Shown: piece after piece, positions 6,597 through 15,440 of the stretch
Position numbering within the stretch: the first letter of the stretch is position 1
Layout of the letters: every line of letters begins with the position of its first letter
The notes under the pieces: model-generated
Told to the model about the DNA's origin: nothing
Database searches by the model: none
What the model saw: only the letters and a program-made list of their open reading frames with translations
Position numbers and translations under genes: made by a program
Assembly: GCA_023268595.1 (NCBI GenBank)
Contig: JALQUD010000001.1
Coordinates: 26,604 to 53,106 of the forward strand
Source: Candidatus Saccharimonadia bacterium
GTDB taxonomy: Bacteria; Patescibacteriota; Saccharimonadia; Saccharimonadales; UBA4665
Reading direction: 5' to 3'
DNA length: 26,503 nt

Positions 6597-8633
6597 TTAA
6601 TTGAGGTTGATGACCGCCTGAAGGCGGGCGATGTGCTGGTTCAATACCGTATATTGTACCAAATCTTCGCCCTGGCTGATAAATCGCTCGGCGGCTTGTC
6701 GGGCGGCGGCCAGTAGTTTACCGTCGGATAGCTGTGCGATCCGCAGGTCCAAGGCACCGTGCTGGGCCTGGCCGTATATCGCGCCGGGACCGCGGAGTTC
6801 CAGATCAAGCTCTGCTAGTTTGAAGCCATCCGAAGACTGTTCCAACGCCCGCAGACGCTGGCTTGGCGCCTTGGAGTCGCTCATCATCAGATAGCAATAC
6901 CCCTGGTACCCGCCACGGCCGACCCGTCCCCGTAGCTGGTGCGCCTGAGCCAGACCGAACCGTTCAGCCCCTTCGATCAGCATGATACTGGCGTTCGGAA
7001 CGTCGACGCCGACCTCGATCACCGTCGTACTGACCAGTATGTCTATCTCGTGGGCGACAAAGCGTTGCATGATAGTATTCTTCTCATCGGCCTTCATCTT
7101 GCCGTGGAGCAGTCCCACCCGGTACTGCTTGAAATCCTGGGTATTGAATTGTTCATAGATCTTCTCAGCGGAATTGAGATCCAGCGTCGCCGAATCCGAT
7201 ATCAGCGGACAGACCACGAACATCTGGCGCCCGGCGTCAAGTTCCTGCCGTATATCGGTATTGAGTGCTTCACGGCTGTTCGGTGAACAGATGCGGGTGA
7301 TGATCGGTTGCCGGCCAGCCGGCTTTTCGTCAAGGATCGAAACATCAAGTTCACCATACAACGTCAGTGCCAGGCTGCGGGGTATCGGCGTTGCGGTCAG
7401 GCTCAGGACATGCGGCATGTGGCCAGCTTTGGCCATCAGCGTCTTACGCTGGTTAACACCAAAACGATGCTGCTCATCTATGACGATCAATTCCAGATTA
7501 CGCATGTCCACTGCCTCCTGGATCAGCGCATGCGTACCGACGACCAACCGGATGTCGCCGGCAGCGATACCTGCCTGGGCGCGGCGCTTCTGTTCCGGCT
7601 TCAAGCCGCCCACCAGCAGACCGACGTATGATTCGAATCCGATCGGCTCCAGGGCCTTGTACAGGCCTTCGGCGTGCTGTCTGGCCAGCAGCTCGGTGGG
7701 GGCCATGAAAGCTACCTGATGCCCCTGCCGTAGCACCATCAATGCCGCCATGGCGGCCACGAGCGTCTTGCCCGAGCCGACGTCGCCTTCGACCAGCCGG
7801 TTCATCGGCTCACCACGCTCCATGTCCTGATAAATCTGCCAGACGGAAGCCCGTTGGCCATCTGTCAGCGAGAACGGCAGATGGTTGACGAAACGCTTTG
7901 CCAGTTCTTCGTCGAATGGCACTACCGGCGCTTGCTCCGACTTTATCTCCGCCTTTATCAGCAAGCTGGCCAGTATCATCTGGAATACCTCTTCGAACCC
8001 TAGGCGCTTGCGAGCCGTGGCCAGACTATCGGCATCGGCCGGAAAATGCAGGTTCTCCAATGATTCGGCATAGCCCGGAAGCTTGTAATCCTTGATGATC
8101 CAGCCGGGTAGTGTCTCGGGGAATTGGCGCATCTGAGGTATGACCTGTGACAGCGCAGTCCTGATCTGTTTGGAATTCAGGCCTTTGGTTTCGCGGTATA
8201 CCGGTATGATACGAGCCGTACTGACCGGAAAATCACTGACAAGTTCCATATTGGGATTGGAGATGACGAACCGTTGGCGCTGACGGCCGAATGTGCCGGA
8301 GATGAAGTATTCCTGCTCCCGCTTAAGCGATTGTGCCCGATATGATTGGTTGAACCAGACCAGCCGGACCTCACCGGTACCGTCGTCGGCAATGGCCTCG
8401 GTAATGTGCATGCCACGTCTGACGTAGTGACCTTTGACGGAGATGATAGAAGCTTTGAGCGTGACAGCACCTGGCTCAAGGTCCTTTACCATGGTGTGCT
8501 GCGAATAATCATCATACCGCCGGGGTATGGTATCTATCAGGTCGCGAATGGTACGGATACCCAGCTTGGCGTACTTCTTGGCAAGCTCGGGGCCAACGCC
8601 CTTAAGATATGTGATCGGTTCGTCTAGCCCCAT
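6597..8633 (-). CDS. recG: ATP-dependent DNA helicase RecG
   Basis: A 678-residue helicase that reverses stalled replication forks and processes branched DNA. Residues 1-40 include the helix-hairpin-helix-like LKGVGPELAKKYAKLGI; the wedge/OB domain spans about 55-165. The helicase core has Walker A GDVGSGKT (283-290), the DEQH box (386-389) in DEQHRFGVNQR, TATPIPRSLALT (413-424), and the C-terminal helicase motifs STTVIEVGVDVPNA and QLRGRVGRG. The TRG-like end LRGPGAIYGQAQHG is present. Length and architecture are normal. A TATACT box ten bases upstream of the ATG suggests its own, nearly leaderless promoter just after the terminator of the methyltransferase gene. It heads the recG - phospholipase-like - rsmD operon; recG next to rsmD is a familiar arrangement. 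Confidence 0.96.
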   Translation of the reverse strand: MGLDEPITYLKGVGPELAKKYAKLGIRTIRDLIDTIPRRYDDYSQHTMVKDLEPGAVTLKASIISVKGHYVRRGMHITEAIADDGTGEVRLVWFNQSYRAQSLKREQEYFISGTFGRQRQRFVISNPNMELVSDFPVSTARIIPVYRETKGLNSKQIRTALSQVIPQMRQFPETLPGWIIKDYKLPGYAESLENLHFPADADSLATARKRLGFEEVFQMILASLLIKAEIKSEQAPVVPFDEELAKRFVNHLPFSLTDGQRASVWQIYQDMERGEPMNRLVEGDVGSGKTLVAAMAALMVLRQGHQVAFMAPTELLARQHAEGLYKALEPIGFESYVGLLVGGLKPEQKRRAQAGIAAGDIRLVVGTHALIQEAVDMRNLELIVIDEQHRFGVNQRKTLMAKAGHMPHVLSLTATPIPRSLALTLYGELDVSILDEKPAGRQPIITRICSPNSREALNTDIRQELDAGRQMFVVCPLISDSATLDLNSAEKIYEQFNTQDFKQYRVGLLHGKMKADEKNTIMQRFVAHEIDILVSTTVIEVGVDVPNASIMLIEGAERFGLAQAHQLRGRVGRGGYQGYCYLMMSDSKAPSQRLRALEQSSDGFKLAELDLELRGPGAIYGQAQHGALDLRIAQLSDGKLLAAARQAAERFISQGEDLVQYTVLNQHIARLQAVINLN

Positions 8634-8643
8634 GTCGAATACC

Positions 8644-8649
8644 AGTATA
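8644..8649 (-). promoter_or_regulatory. -10 box of recG
   Basis: TATACT on the minus strand, ten bases before the recG ATG and immediately after the hairpin at 8651-8683. No Shine-Dalgarno sequence follows. Confidence 0.45.
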
Positions 8650-8650
8650 C

Positions 8651-8683
8651 GATAAAGCCCACCTTCTGCGGGCGGGCTTTATC
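8651..8683 (-). terminator. Terminator hairpin after the methyltransferase gene
   Basis: A perfect 10-bp inverted repeat, GATAAAGCCC / GGGCTTTATC, with a 13-base loop. The 3' arm itself ends in CTTTATC, so the U-rich tract is partly in the stem. It separates the methyltransferase (stop at 8727) from the recG promoter. Confidence 0.65.
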
Positions 8684-8726
8684 GTTCCGGAGGCTTGGAA
8701 ACCGGAACCTGGATTATGCTGCAGGC

Positions 8727-9557
8727 TTATTTGGCTTTACGGACCAAGAAGAAGACGCTAGGGCCGAAATGTGAGCCGGCCAGCGGTTCCTGCAACGCCT
8801 TCTCGATGGATACCATCAATTTCTGTGGCATCACCTTCTTGAGGCCAGGACTACGTAAGTTAGATACCGACAGCGTCCGTTCGACCCGAAGTCCGGCGTG
8901 GGCCAATTGGCGGATGACCGTCTTAGGATTGTGGTTGACGAAGGGTATCTCGTCTTCGGTGCGGTGTTCAGCCGAACGGATATCAACCGGTTCGGTCGGC
9001 AGTTTCTTGCCCTTCAAAACGTGCTTCACGCGGTTGCGGAAATGAGTATAGTTAGCCATCTCAAGGATGATATAACCATCATCGGCCAAGGTCCGCGCCA
9101 ATTCGGCGAACGGCTTGCTGGGATCCGGCAAATGGTGCATGACGCGGATCATCGTGAATAGGTCGACGCTGGCATCGGCAAAATCAAGTTTTTCAACCTG
9201 CATCAGCTTGCGGTCGACATTCGGATGGTTCTTGAGGTAGTCGGCAGCGATATCAAGCTGCTGTTGGCTCGGTTCGGCCAGGGTCACCTTGTCGGCGTAT
9301 TCTTCAAGCAACACGCACAACCGGCCATACCCGCCACCGATGTCCACGGCGTGATGGAAATGCTTGGTGCCTATCAAACGGCGGATCGCCACGATCTCTG
9401 CCTGGTTCTCGTAGTCACGCCCATCCCAGTAATGCAGATAATTATGATTCGGGTCGTTATACTGGTCGGCGGTAATCGACGTCGCCGTCGCATCGCCGCC
9501 ATTCTTTTTGTTCTGATTCTTCGCACTAGCCATGTTTGTAGCCATATTCGCTTTCAT
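8727..9557 (-). CDS. Class I SAM-dependent methyltransferase
   Basis: A 276-residue methyltransferase of the Rossmann-fold (Methyltransf_11/25) type. Residues 1-30 are low-complexity Asn/Ala/Lys and probably disordered. YLHYWDGRDYENQAEIVAIRRL leads into motif I AVDIGGGYGRL (70-80); the acidic ribose ligand is E95 in VTLAEPS. FADASVDLFTMIRVMHHLPD (motif IV region) and LADDGYIILEMAN (motif VI region) follow. The C-terminal half carries HNPKTVIRQLAHAGLRVE and a positively charged tail. Features resemble methyltransferases that act on small molecules, quinones or lipids, but no substrate can be named. An extended -10 lies upstream; the leader has no clear ribosome site, so the ATGs at residues 5 or 9 are alternative starts. 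It follows tyrS on the same strand by 30 bases. Confidence 0.85.
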   Translation of the reverse strand: MKANMATNMASAKNQNKKNGGDATATSITADQYNDPNHNYLHYWDGRDYENQAEIVAIRRLIGTKHFHHAVDIGGGYGRLCVLLEEYADKVTLAEPSQQQLDIAADYLKNHPNVDRKLMQVEKLDFADASVDLFTMIRVMHHLPDPSKPFAELARTLADDGYIILEMANYTHFRNRVKHVLKGKKLPTEPVDIRSAEHRTEDEIPFVNHNPKTVIRQLAHAGLRVERTLSVSNLRSPGLKKVMPQKLMVSIEKALQEPLAGSHFGPSVFFLVRKAK

Positions 9558-9573
9558 ATTGTTATCGTGTTCC

Positions 9574-9582
9574 AGTATAGCA
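9574..9582 (-). promoter_or_regulatory. Extended -10 of the methyltransferase gene
   Basis: TGC-TATACT on the minus strand; 16 bases separate it from the ATG at 9557. It overlaps the last codons of tyrS. Confidence 0.45.
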
Positions 9583-9587
9583 AGCTT

Positions 9588-10843
9588 TCAAGCGGATTCG
9601 ATCAAAGCCGTATCCTTGAATTTCTTGCCTTTGCGTAGCAGTAGCCTGCCCGACGCGAAATCGGTAGCCTGGAATGCTTCGCGCATCACTTTGGCCCCAT
9701 TGATGCTGATGGCGTTATCCTTGAGTAGGCGCCGGGCTTCCGTACTGGAGGTAGCCAGTCCTGTCTCGGTCAATGCCGTCAGGATACTGTCGCCCACGGC
9801 AGCTGTGTACGACGGCTGCTCCGAGCGGAATATATCAAGCACCGCGTCATCCGCTTCGCCGATAGCTACGATGCCGGTGAGCAGTCCGGTGACCGCCTGG
9901 GCATTCTCGGCCGCCTCAGTACCGTGTACCAACTGCGTCACTTCGAGTGCCAGCCGGCTCTGGGCGATCCGCTCCCGTGGCTGCAGGCGATGTTCGGCTA
10001 TGACGGCTTCGATCTCCTGCTTTGATAGCATGGTGTAGATTTTCAGGTAGTCCTCGACGCCCTCATCGTCACAGTTGATCCAGAACTGGTAAAACTGCGT
10101 CGGACTGGTCCGGGACTGGTCCAGCCAGACGGCACCACCCTCGCTCTTACCGAACTTCTTGCCGGTCGTCTTATTGATCACCAGCGGCATGCTGAAGGCA
10201 TGGACCTCGGCCTCACGGCCTTCCAAGGCCTCCTTCTTACGTATCAGAGGTGCACCGGACAGCATATTGCCCCATTGGTCGGATCCGCCTATCTGCAATG
10301 TCACATCGTGATGCTTATACAGATGGTAGTAGTCGTAGCCTTGGATCAGGCTATAACTGAACTCGGCGTAACTGATGCCGCTGCCACCTTCACCCATGCG
10401 GGCTTGGATGTAATCGCGCCCCACCAGTTCGGTCATGCTGAAGTGCTTGCCGACATCACGAAGGAACTCCAGGAATCCGATATCTTTGAACCACTCGTAG
10501 TTATTGACGAGCGTGAATTCACGCCCCTCGAACAGCGAGGAGACCTGAGTCTGGATGCCCTGGATATTAGCTTCGACTTCCTCGGCTCCCTTCAGGTCGC
10601 GCTCTTCGTCCTTGCCACCCGGGTCGCCGATGAGGCTGGTAGCGCCACCCATTAATAACACCGGCCGCCAACCAGCTTGCGCCAGTCGACGTGCCACCAG
10701 GAAGATAGCCAGGTTGCCGATGGTCAGACTATCGGCGGAGCCGGCATCCGCGCCAAGATAGAATGTCCGGGGTGTGTCCAGTCATCTTGGAACGTCTTGT
10801 CTTTGATCAGACCGCGCCAACGGAGGTCTTCGGATAATGTCAT
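9588..10843 (-). CDS. tyrS: Tyrosyl-tRNA synthetase with an apparent frameshift near codon 21
   Basis: Charges tRNA-Tyr. From the ATG at 10843 the first frame reads MTLSEDLRWRGLIKDKTFQD, a typical TyrRS N-terminus. Near 10781 the homology moves to another frame, LDTPRTFYLGADAGSADS then LTIGNLAIFLVARR, and continues without interruption to the stop. The two halves need one base restored (or two removed) at about 10778-10786. Seen downstream: the HIGH-equivalent TIGN, GGATSLIGDPGGKDEER, GISYAEFSY, LQIGGSDQWGN, the KMSKS-equivalent KFGKSEGG, and a C-terminal S4 domain (SSTEARRLLKDNAISING). A ribosome site GAAAGG lies nine bases before the ATG. No slippery heptamer is seen at the shift. Because TyrRS is essential, a sequencing or assembly error is the likeliest explanation; a real mutation compensated by another copy is possible. 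Confidence 0.9.
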
Positions 10844-10852
10844 AAGTTGATG

Positions 10853-10873
10853 CCTTTCTGTACGACGATTATA
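10853..10873 (-). promoter_or_regulatory. tyrS promoter -10 and ribosome site
   Basis: TATAAT at 10868-10873 on the minus strand, followed by a short leader carrying GAAAGG (10853-10858), nine bases before the tyrS ATG. Confidence 0.55.
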
Positions 10874-10961
10874 ACTGAGCCCACAGCGCTTGGCTACCTC
10901 AGTAGATACTGTATAACAGCTTAATAGCGGCGATTGTCAATATGGTGCGGCCAGCCTTGTT

Positions 10962-10970
10962 TGGTATAAT
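10962..10970 (+). promoter_or_regulatory. Extended -10 of the penicillin-binding protein gene
   Basis: TGG-TATAAT, a perfect extended -10. Transcription should start near 10977, about 36 bases before the PBP ATG. It is divergent from the tyrS promoter, with the two -10 boxes about 90 bases apart. A TTGTCA at 10934-10939 is too far away to be a normal -35. Confidence 0.6.
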
Positions 10971-10983
10971 TGGAGCGAACGAA

Positions 10984-11016
10984 ATGAAGCATGAGAGGAA
11001 CGCTCATACCGTATGA
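10984..11016 (+). CDS. Possible 10-codon leader ORF upstream of the PBP gene
   Basis: ATG at 10984 opens a 10-residue frame (MKHERNAHTV) whose TGA overlaps the PBP start as ATGA. It begins only about seven bases after the expected RNA 5' end. The geometry would allow termination-reinitiation into the PBP gene, but a frame this short can easily be chance, and there is no sign of a regulatory peptide. Confidence 0.25.
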   Translation: MKHERNAHTV

Positions 11017-13937
11017 ATGCGAGTAATGGACAAGCTCCCCGCCGGCCGCGCGGCAGGGCGTCGAACAACGTGTATACGACCAAAAGCGGCACCGAGATAA
11101 AACTGAACCAGAGCTTCTCGGACCGGCGACGCGCCCACAAGGACGCCCTGGCACGCCAACGCGCCGCTCGCCTGAGCGCGCTACCAAACAACAAATTCAA
11201 ACGTGTCATGTACTCACTCCACCCCAAGCGCGTGGTGCAGTACTGGTTCAGCCGCGAGGGAGCCATCATGGCCCTCAAGATCACCGGTGTCGGCATCGTG
11301 GTCTGTTTCTTGCTGCTCGTCGGCCTGTTCGCGTTCTTCCGCAAGGACCTGCCGAAGGTGTCCGACGTCGAGAGCAACACCGATGGTAGCGTCACCTACT
11401 ACGATCGCACCGGCCAGACGGTTCTGTGGCAGGACTACAATGCCGTCAAACGCATACCGGTCACCCACGACAAGATCAGTGACTACATGAAGCAAGCCAC
11501 CGTGGCCATCGAGGACAAGGACTTCTATAAGCAGGGCGCCTTCAACGTGCGAGGCATCATGCGTGCCGCAGTCCACGACATCACCAACCAGGGCCAACCG
11601 ATCCAGGGCGGCTCGACCATCACCCAGCAGCTGGTCAAACTGAACGGTAACTGGACCAACGACCGGACCATCACACGCAAGATCAAAGAATTGATCCTGG
11701 CGGTCGAGATGGAGCGCTCATATTCCAAGGACGACATCCTGACCGGTTACCTGAACATGGCGCCATACGGCGGCATCGAAGTCGGTGTACAAAGCGCCTC
11801 GAAGGATTTCTTCAATAAGGACGCCAAGGATCTGACGATCGCTGAGGCGGCATTCCTCTCGTCCATACCTCAGTCACCGGACACGTACTACCCGTTCAGC
11901 CCTAACTTCGACAAGGGCAAGCTGGTCGGCCGCCAGCATTACGTCCTGGACCGGATGGTCGAACAGGGCTACATCACCAAGTCCCAGGCCGAAGAAGCCA
12001 AGAAGGACGATGTCGCCGACCGTGTCCAACCACTTCAACCTAAGTACTCCAACATCAAAGCTCCATACTACGTGTTGGCAGCCAAGAGCGAACTTGAGAG
12101 CACCTACCTGAGCGAATCGACCAAGCTCGGCGGTTGGAAGGTCAACACGGCATTGGACCTCGATCTGCAGAATGAGGCCGAGGAACAGGTCAAAGCCGGC
12201 ATGCCACAGGTCAAACGTCAGGGTGGTGACAGTGCCGCCTTCGTGGCCGAAGACGTCAAGACCGGAGAAATCGTATCAGCCGTCGGTGGCGCCGACTTCG
12301 ATAACGAGGACTTTGGCAAGCTGAACTTCGCACATTCGGTCCAGGTATCCCCAGGTTCGACATTCAAGCCATATGACTATGTCTCCATGATCGATAAGAG
12401 CACTAACGTCGGTGCCGGTTCGGTGCTCTATGACCAAAAGGGTGAGCTACCAGGTTACCCATGTACCAACAAGCAACTACCGAAGGATGGCGGCAACTGT
12501 CTGCACGATTACGATTTCCGCTTCCCCGGCCCGGTCACCTTGCGCTACGCGCTTGGCGGCTCCCGTAACGTTCCTGCGGTCAAGGCTATGCTCACGGTCG
12601 GCACCGACAAGACGATTGGCATCGCCAACGGTCTGATGGCCAAGGAGAACGCTTACAAGTGTTATGCCCCTGGAACAGATGTCTTCAGTGCTAACGACAG
12701 CACCGACCAGTCCCAGTGCTATGGTTCATCCGCCATTGGTGACGGTGCCTACTTGCACCTGGACGACCACGTCAACGGTATTGCCAGTTTGGCACGCCTT
12801 GGTTCGGCCATGCCACGCACCTACATCCACAGCATCACCGACTCCAAGGGCAAGAAGGTCGAGCTGAAGAAGCGCGAAGCCAAGCAAGTCGTCCGTCCTG
12901 ACTCAGCCTACATCGTCAACGACATGGCTTCAGACCAGAAAGCCAGCTACCTGAACGGTCTCAACAATTGCTCCGGTCCCTGCTACTTCCACAACTACAA
13001 GGGTTGGAAGTTCGGTATCAAGACCGGTACCACGAACGACGCCTACGACGGTCTGATGGCCAGCTGGTCGAGCCGCTATGCTGCGGTCACCTGGGTCGGT
13101 TACCACACCCGCACCAAAGCCATGACCGGCAGCATGGAGCGCATGACCGCGCCTATCACCCGTAACTGGATGGAAGCCGCCCACGACAAGATAGGTAAAG
13201 CTGAGAACTGGCAGGCACCGCAAGGCATGAAGACGTTGCCGGCGTACGTCATACGCAGCAAGCTGTCCTCGCTCGGCGAAAGCATACCAAGCTCAAGTAC
13301 CGACATCTTCCCTTCATGGTACAGCGCCAAGAACACCAACACCGGTTCGGCCGTCATTGACCGGGTCAGCGGCAAGCTGGCCACCGACTGTACGCCGGAT
13401 GCCGCCAAGCAGACCGTTGGCAACAGTAACGCCAACACCTTCTCTGTAGACCAGTTCGTCAATGGTGGTGCCGCCGCCAACACGACCGCCAAAGATGATA
13501 TCCACAACTGTGGCGACGCCAAACCGACGGTCAACCTGACGGTGGCTTCGGCTAACGGCGGCAATCAGACCAATGTCTGCGACAGCAGCGGCTGTACCAT
13601 CACCGCCACGGTCACCCAAGGAACACATCCGCTTGGTGGAGGCAGCCGCTTCAACGGTAAGCTGACCGTCTCCGTCAATGGCACGGAACTCAAGAGCTTC
13701 GATATCGGTTCGGGAGGTTCACCCCAGACATTCTCGGCGACCTATCAGCCAAGCGGAAGCGGTGCGGCTACCGTGACGGCAACGATCACCGACAGTGTGT
13801 TGTACGCGGGTGACGCCAGTCAGAGCATCACGCTTGATAGCGGTGGCGGCAACGGCAATAACGACAGCAACAGGCCAACGACGGGTAACACGCCCAACAT
13901 ACCAAATCCGTTCGGCGGTGGTGGGCGCAACCGGTAG
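11013..13937 (+). CDS. Class A penicillin-binding protein (bifunctional transglycosylase/transpeptidase)
   Basis: A 974-residue PBP1-type enzyme that polymerises glycan strands and cross-links peptidoglycan outside the membrane. Residues 1-85 are a basic cytoplasmic tail and 87-110 one transmembrane helix. The GT51 domain (about 125-310) has the catalytic motif AIEDKDFY with E167, GGSTITQQLVK, and RKIKELILAVEMER. The transpeptidase domain (about 400-740) has the nucleophile motif S449-T-F-K452, S517-R-N519, and K670-T-G672. The tail has an Ig-like beta domain (about 835-940) with NxTVSVNGT-type strands and ends in a Gly/Asn/Pro-rich low-complexity stretch. All active-site residues are present. 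ATG at 11013 is preceded by GAGAGG about 14 bases away, a loose ribosome site. It is divergent from tyrS and ends at a bidirectional terminator. Confidence 0.95.
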   Translation: MNASNGQAPRRPRGRASNNVYTTKSGTEIKLNQSFSDRRRAHKDALARQRAARLSALPNNKFKRVMYSLHPKRVVQYWFSREGAIMALKITGVGIVVCFLLLVGLFAFFRKDLPKVSDVESNTDGSVTYYDRTGQTVLWQDYNAVKRIPVTHDKISDYMKQATVAIEDKDFYKQGAFNVRGIMRAAVHDITNQGQPIQGGSTITQQLVKLNGNWTNDRTITRKIKELILAVEMERSYSKDDILTGYLNMAPYGGIEVGVQSASKDFFNKDAKDLTIAEAAFLSSIPQSPDTYYPFSPNFDKGKLVGRQHYVLDRMVEQGYITKSQAEEAKKDDVADRVQPLQPKYSNIKAPYYVLAAKSELESTYLSESTKLGGWKVNTALDLDLQNEAEEQVKAGMPQVKRQGGDSAAFVAEDVKTGEIVSAVGGADFDNEDFGKLNFAHSVQVSPGSTFKPYDYVSMIDKSTNVGAGSVLYDQKGELPGYPCTNKQLPKDGGNCLHDYDFRFPGPVTLRYALGGSRNVPAVKAMLTVGTDKTIGIANGLMAKENAYKCYAPGTDVFSANDSTDQSQCYGSSAIGDGAYLHLDDHVNGIASLARLGSAMPRTYIHSITDSKGKKVELKKREAKQVVRPDSAYIVNDMASDQKASYLNGLNNCSGPCYFHNYKGWKFGIKTGTTNDAYDGLMASWSSRYAAVTWVGYHTRTKAMTGSMERMTAPITRNWMEAAHDKIGKAENWQAPQGMKTLPAYVIRSKLSSLGESIPSSSTDIFPSWYSAKNTNTGSAVIDRVSGKLATDCTPDAAKQTVGNSNANTFSVDQFVNGGAAANTTAKDDIHNCGDAKPTVNLTVASANGGNQTNVCDSSGCTITATVTQGTHPLGGGSRFNGKLTVSVNGTELKSFDIGSGGSPQTFSATYQPSGSGAATVTATITDSVLYAGDASQSITLDSGGGNGNNDSNRPTTGNTPNIPNPFGGGGRNR

Positions 13938-13954
13938 CGCCCATCTAACCAACC

Positions 13955-13989
13955 AATGAAAAAGGAGCCAGATGCGGCTCCTTTTCATT
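13955..13989. terminator. Bidirectional terminator between the PBP gene and radA
   Basis: A hairpin with arms AATGAAAAAGGAGCC (13955-13969) and GGCTCCTTTTCATT (13976-13989), with one bulged A and a 6-base loop. T-rich tracts lie on the 3' side in both directions, so it should stop both convergent transcripts. Confidence 0.85.
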
Positions 13990-14006
13990 ACCTGCCCGTA
14001 GCAAGC

Positions 14007-15377
14007 CTAGTCTTTGGATAGATAGCGGTTCAGAGCGCCGCGGATGTCCGGCACGCCATCCAATTCGGCAGGTTGGCTACCGGTACGTACTTTGGGGCCG
14101 ATAGCCTTAGCAAAGCCAAGCTTCGAAGCTTCTGCCAGCCGGCGTTCGATGAAGGGCACATGACGGATTTCGCCCGACAGACCGACCTCCCCGAATACCA
14201 CCACATCATCCTTCAGTTGCATACCTCGGGCCGCCGAACCGATCGCCAGACATACTGCCAGATCGGCCGCAGGCTCCTGGATGCGGATACCGCCGACGAT
14301 ATTGATGTAGACATCCGACTCCGACAAATCAAGCTTGGTGCGGCGCTCCAGTACGGCTACCAGCAGATTCAGACGGTTCAGGTCGAAGCCACTGGCCGTC
14401 CGCTTGGGATAGCCATAAGCCGACTTATTGACCAAGGCCTGGACTTCCACCAGGATCGGGCGCGTGCCCTCCAGAGTCGCCAGCACGATCGAGCCGTCGC
14501 TGACCTGGCGCTCCGCCAATAATGCGGCTGACGGGTTGTCAACGGCGCGCAGGCCATTGTCTATCATCTCGAAGATGCCGGCTTCGCTGGTCGAGCCAAA
14601 GCGGTTCTTGACTGCCCGTAGTACCTTGAAGCCGCCATACCGGTCACCTTCCAATTGCAACACGACATCAACGACATGTTCCAGGACCTTCGGTCCGGCA
14701 ATCGAGCCTTCCTTGGTGACATGGCCGACGATGATCATGGCGGTACCGCTCAGCTTGGCGGCCTGCATCAGGATAGTAGTACTGTTGGTTATCTGCGAGA
14801 CACTGCCGGGGGCTGACGATACGTTGGCACTGCCGACCGTCTGGATCGAGTCGACGATGACCAGGCGATATCCTCCCTGAAGCACCGTAGCGGCGACATC
14901 TTCCGCCGAAGTACTGGTAGCGACTTGTAGTTTTGATCCGGCCGCCGTGTCCGCACCAAGCCGTGCAGCACGCATACCGACCTGCTGGGCCGATTCCTCG
15001 GCGCTGATATACAGGACCGATTCAGTCCGGGCCACTTGTGCGGTCAGCTGTAATAATAAGGTGCTCTTGCCGATTCCCGGTTGACCGGCCAGCAGGATGA
15101 CGCTACCTGGCACGATTCCACCGCCAAGCACCGTGTCCACATCCGGTATGTCGGTGGACATGCGTTCCTGGCCCTGGTTCGCTACGGCTTCGACCGATTC
15201 GACGCGCAACTCCCTTCCCTGCGATGCCGCCGCTCCTGCCGAGACTGCCGCGACCGGAACGGTAACTTCTTCCTGAAGCGTATTCCATTCGCCACATTGC
15301 GGGCACCTGCCCGCCCAGGCGGCCGTTATCGCACCGCACTCGGCGCACGCGTAGCGCACTGTCTGTTTCTTTGCCAT
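14007..15377 (-). CDS. radA: DNA repair protein RadA (Sms)
   Basis: A 456-residue RecA-related ATPase that drives branch migration of recombination intermediates. Visible: a C4 zinc finger (C11, C14, C25, C28 in CAECG...CPQCG), Walker A GQPGIGKST (98-106), Walker B-type RLVIVDSIQTV (171-181), the RadA signature KNRFG (257-261), and the C-terminal Lon-like domain (about 290-450). The Lon-like part has DVYINIVGGIRIQEPAADL, but it is a scaffold rather than an active protease. The ribosome site AAGGAG about nine bases upstream confirms the ATG. A TGC-TATCAT box at 15418-15426 may give it its own promoter. The HExxH gene lies 63 bases upstream on the same strand. Confidence 0.97.
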   Translation of the reverse strand: MAKKQTVRYACAECGAITAAWAGRCPQCGEWNTLQEEVTVPVAAVSAGAAASQGRELRVESVEAVANQGQERMSTDIPDVDTVLGGGIVPGSVILLAGQPGIGKSTLLLQLTAQVARTESVLYISAEESAQQVGMRAARLGADTAAGSKLQVATSTSAEDVAATVLQGGYRLVIVDSIQTVGSANVSSAPGSVSQITNSTTILMQAAKLSGTAMIIVGHVTKEGSIAGPKVLEHVVDVVLQLEGDRYGGFKVLRAVKNRFGSTSEAGIFEMIDNGLRAVDNPSAALLAERQVSDGSIVLATLEGTRPILVEVQALVNKSAYGYPKRTASGFDLNRLNLLVAVLERRTKLDLSESDVYINIVGGIRIQEPAADLAVCLAIGSAARGMQLKDDVVVFGEVGLSGEIRHVPFIERRLAEASKLGFAKAIGPKVRTGSQPAELDGVPDIRGALNRYLSKD

Positions 15378-15417
15378 ACCTATACTCTCCTTCGTCCCCC
15401 GATGACATCAATACCCA

Positions 15418-15426
15418 ATGATAGCA
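15418..15426 (-). promoter_or_regulatory. Possible extended -10 of radA
   Basis: TGC-TATCAT on the minus strand, about 40 bases before the radA ATG. The leader carries GAAGGAGAG. The box is moderate, so read-through from the upstream gene is equally possible. Confidence 0.4.
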
Positions 15427-15440
15427 CCCACGGCCCGGTG

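Noticed and set aside
10781..10843. Programmed -1 frameshift in tyrS
   Set aside because: No X-XXY-YYZ slippery site or downstream pseudoknot is evident; a base-calling error or mutation is simpler.
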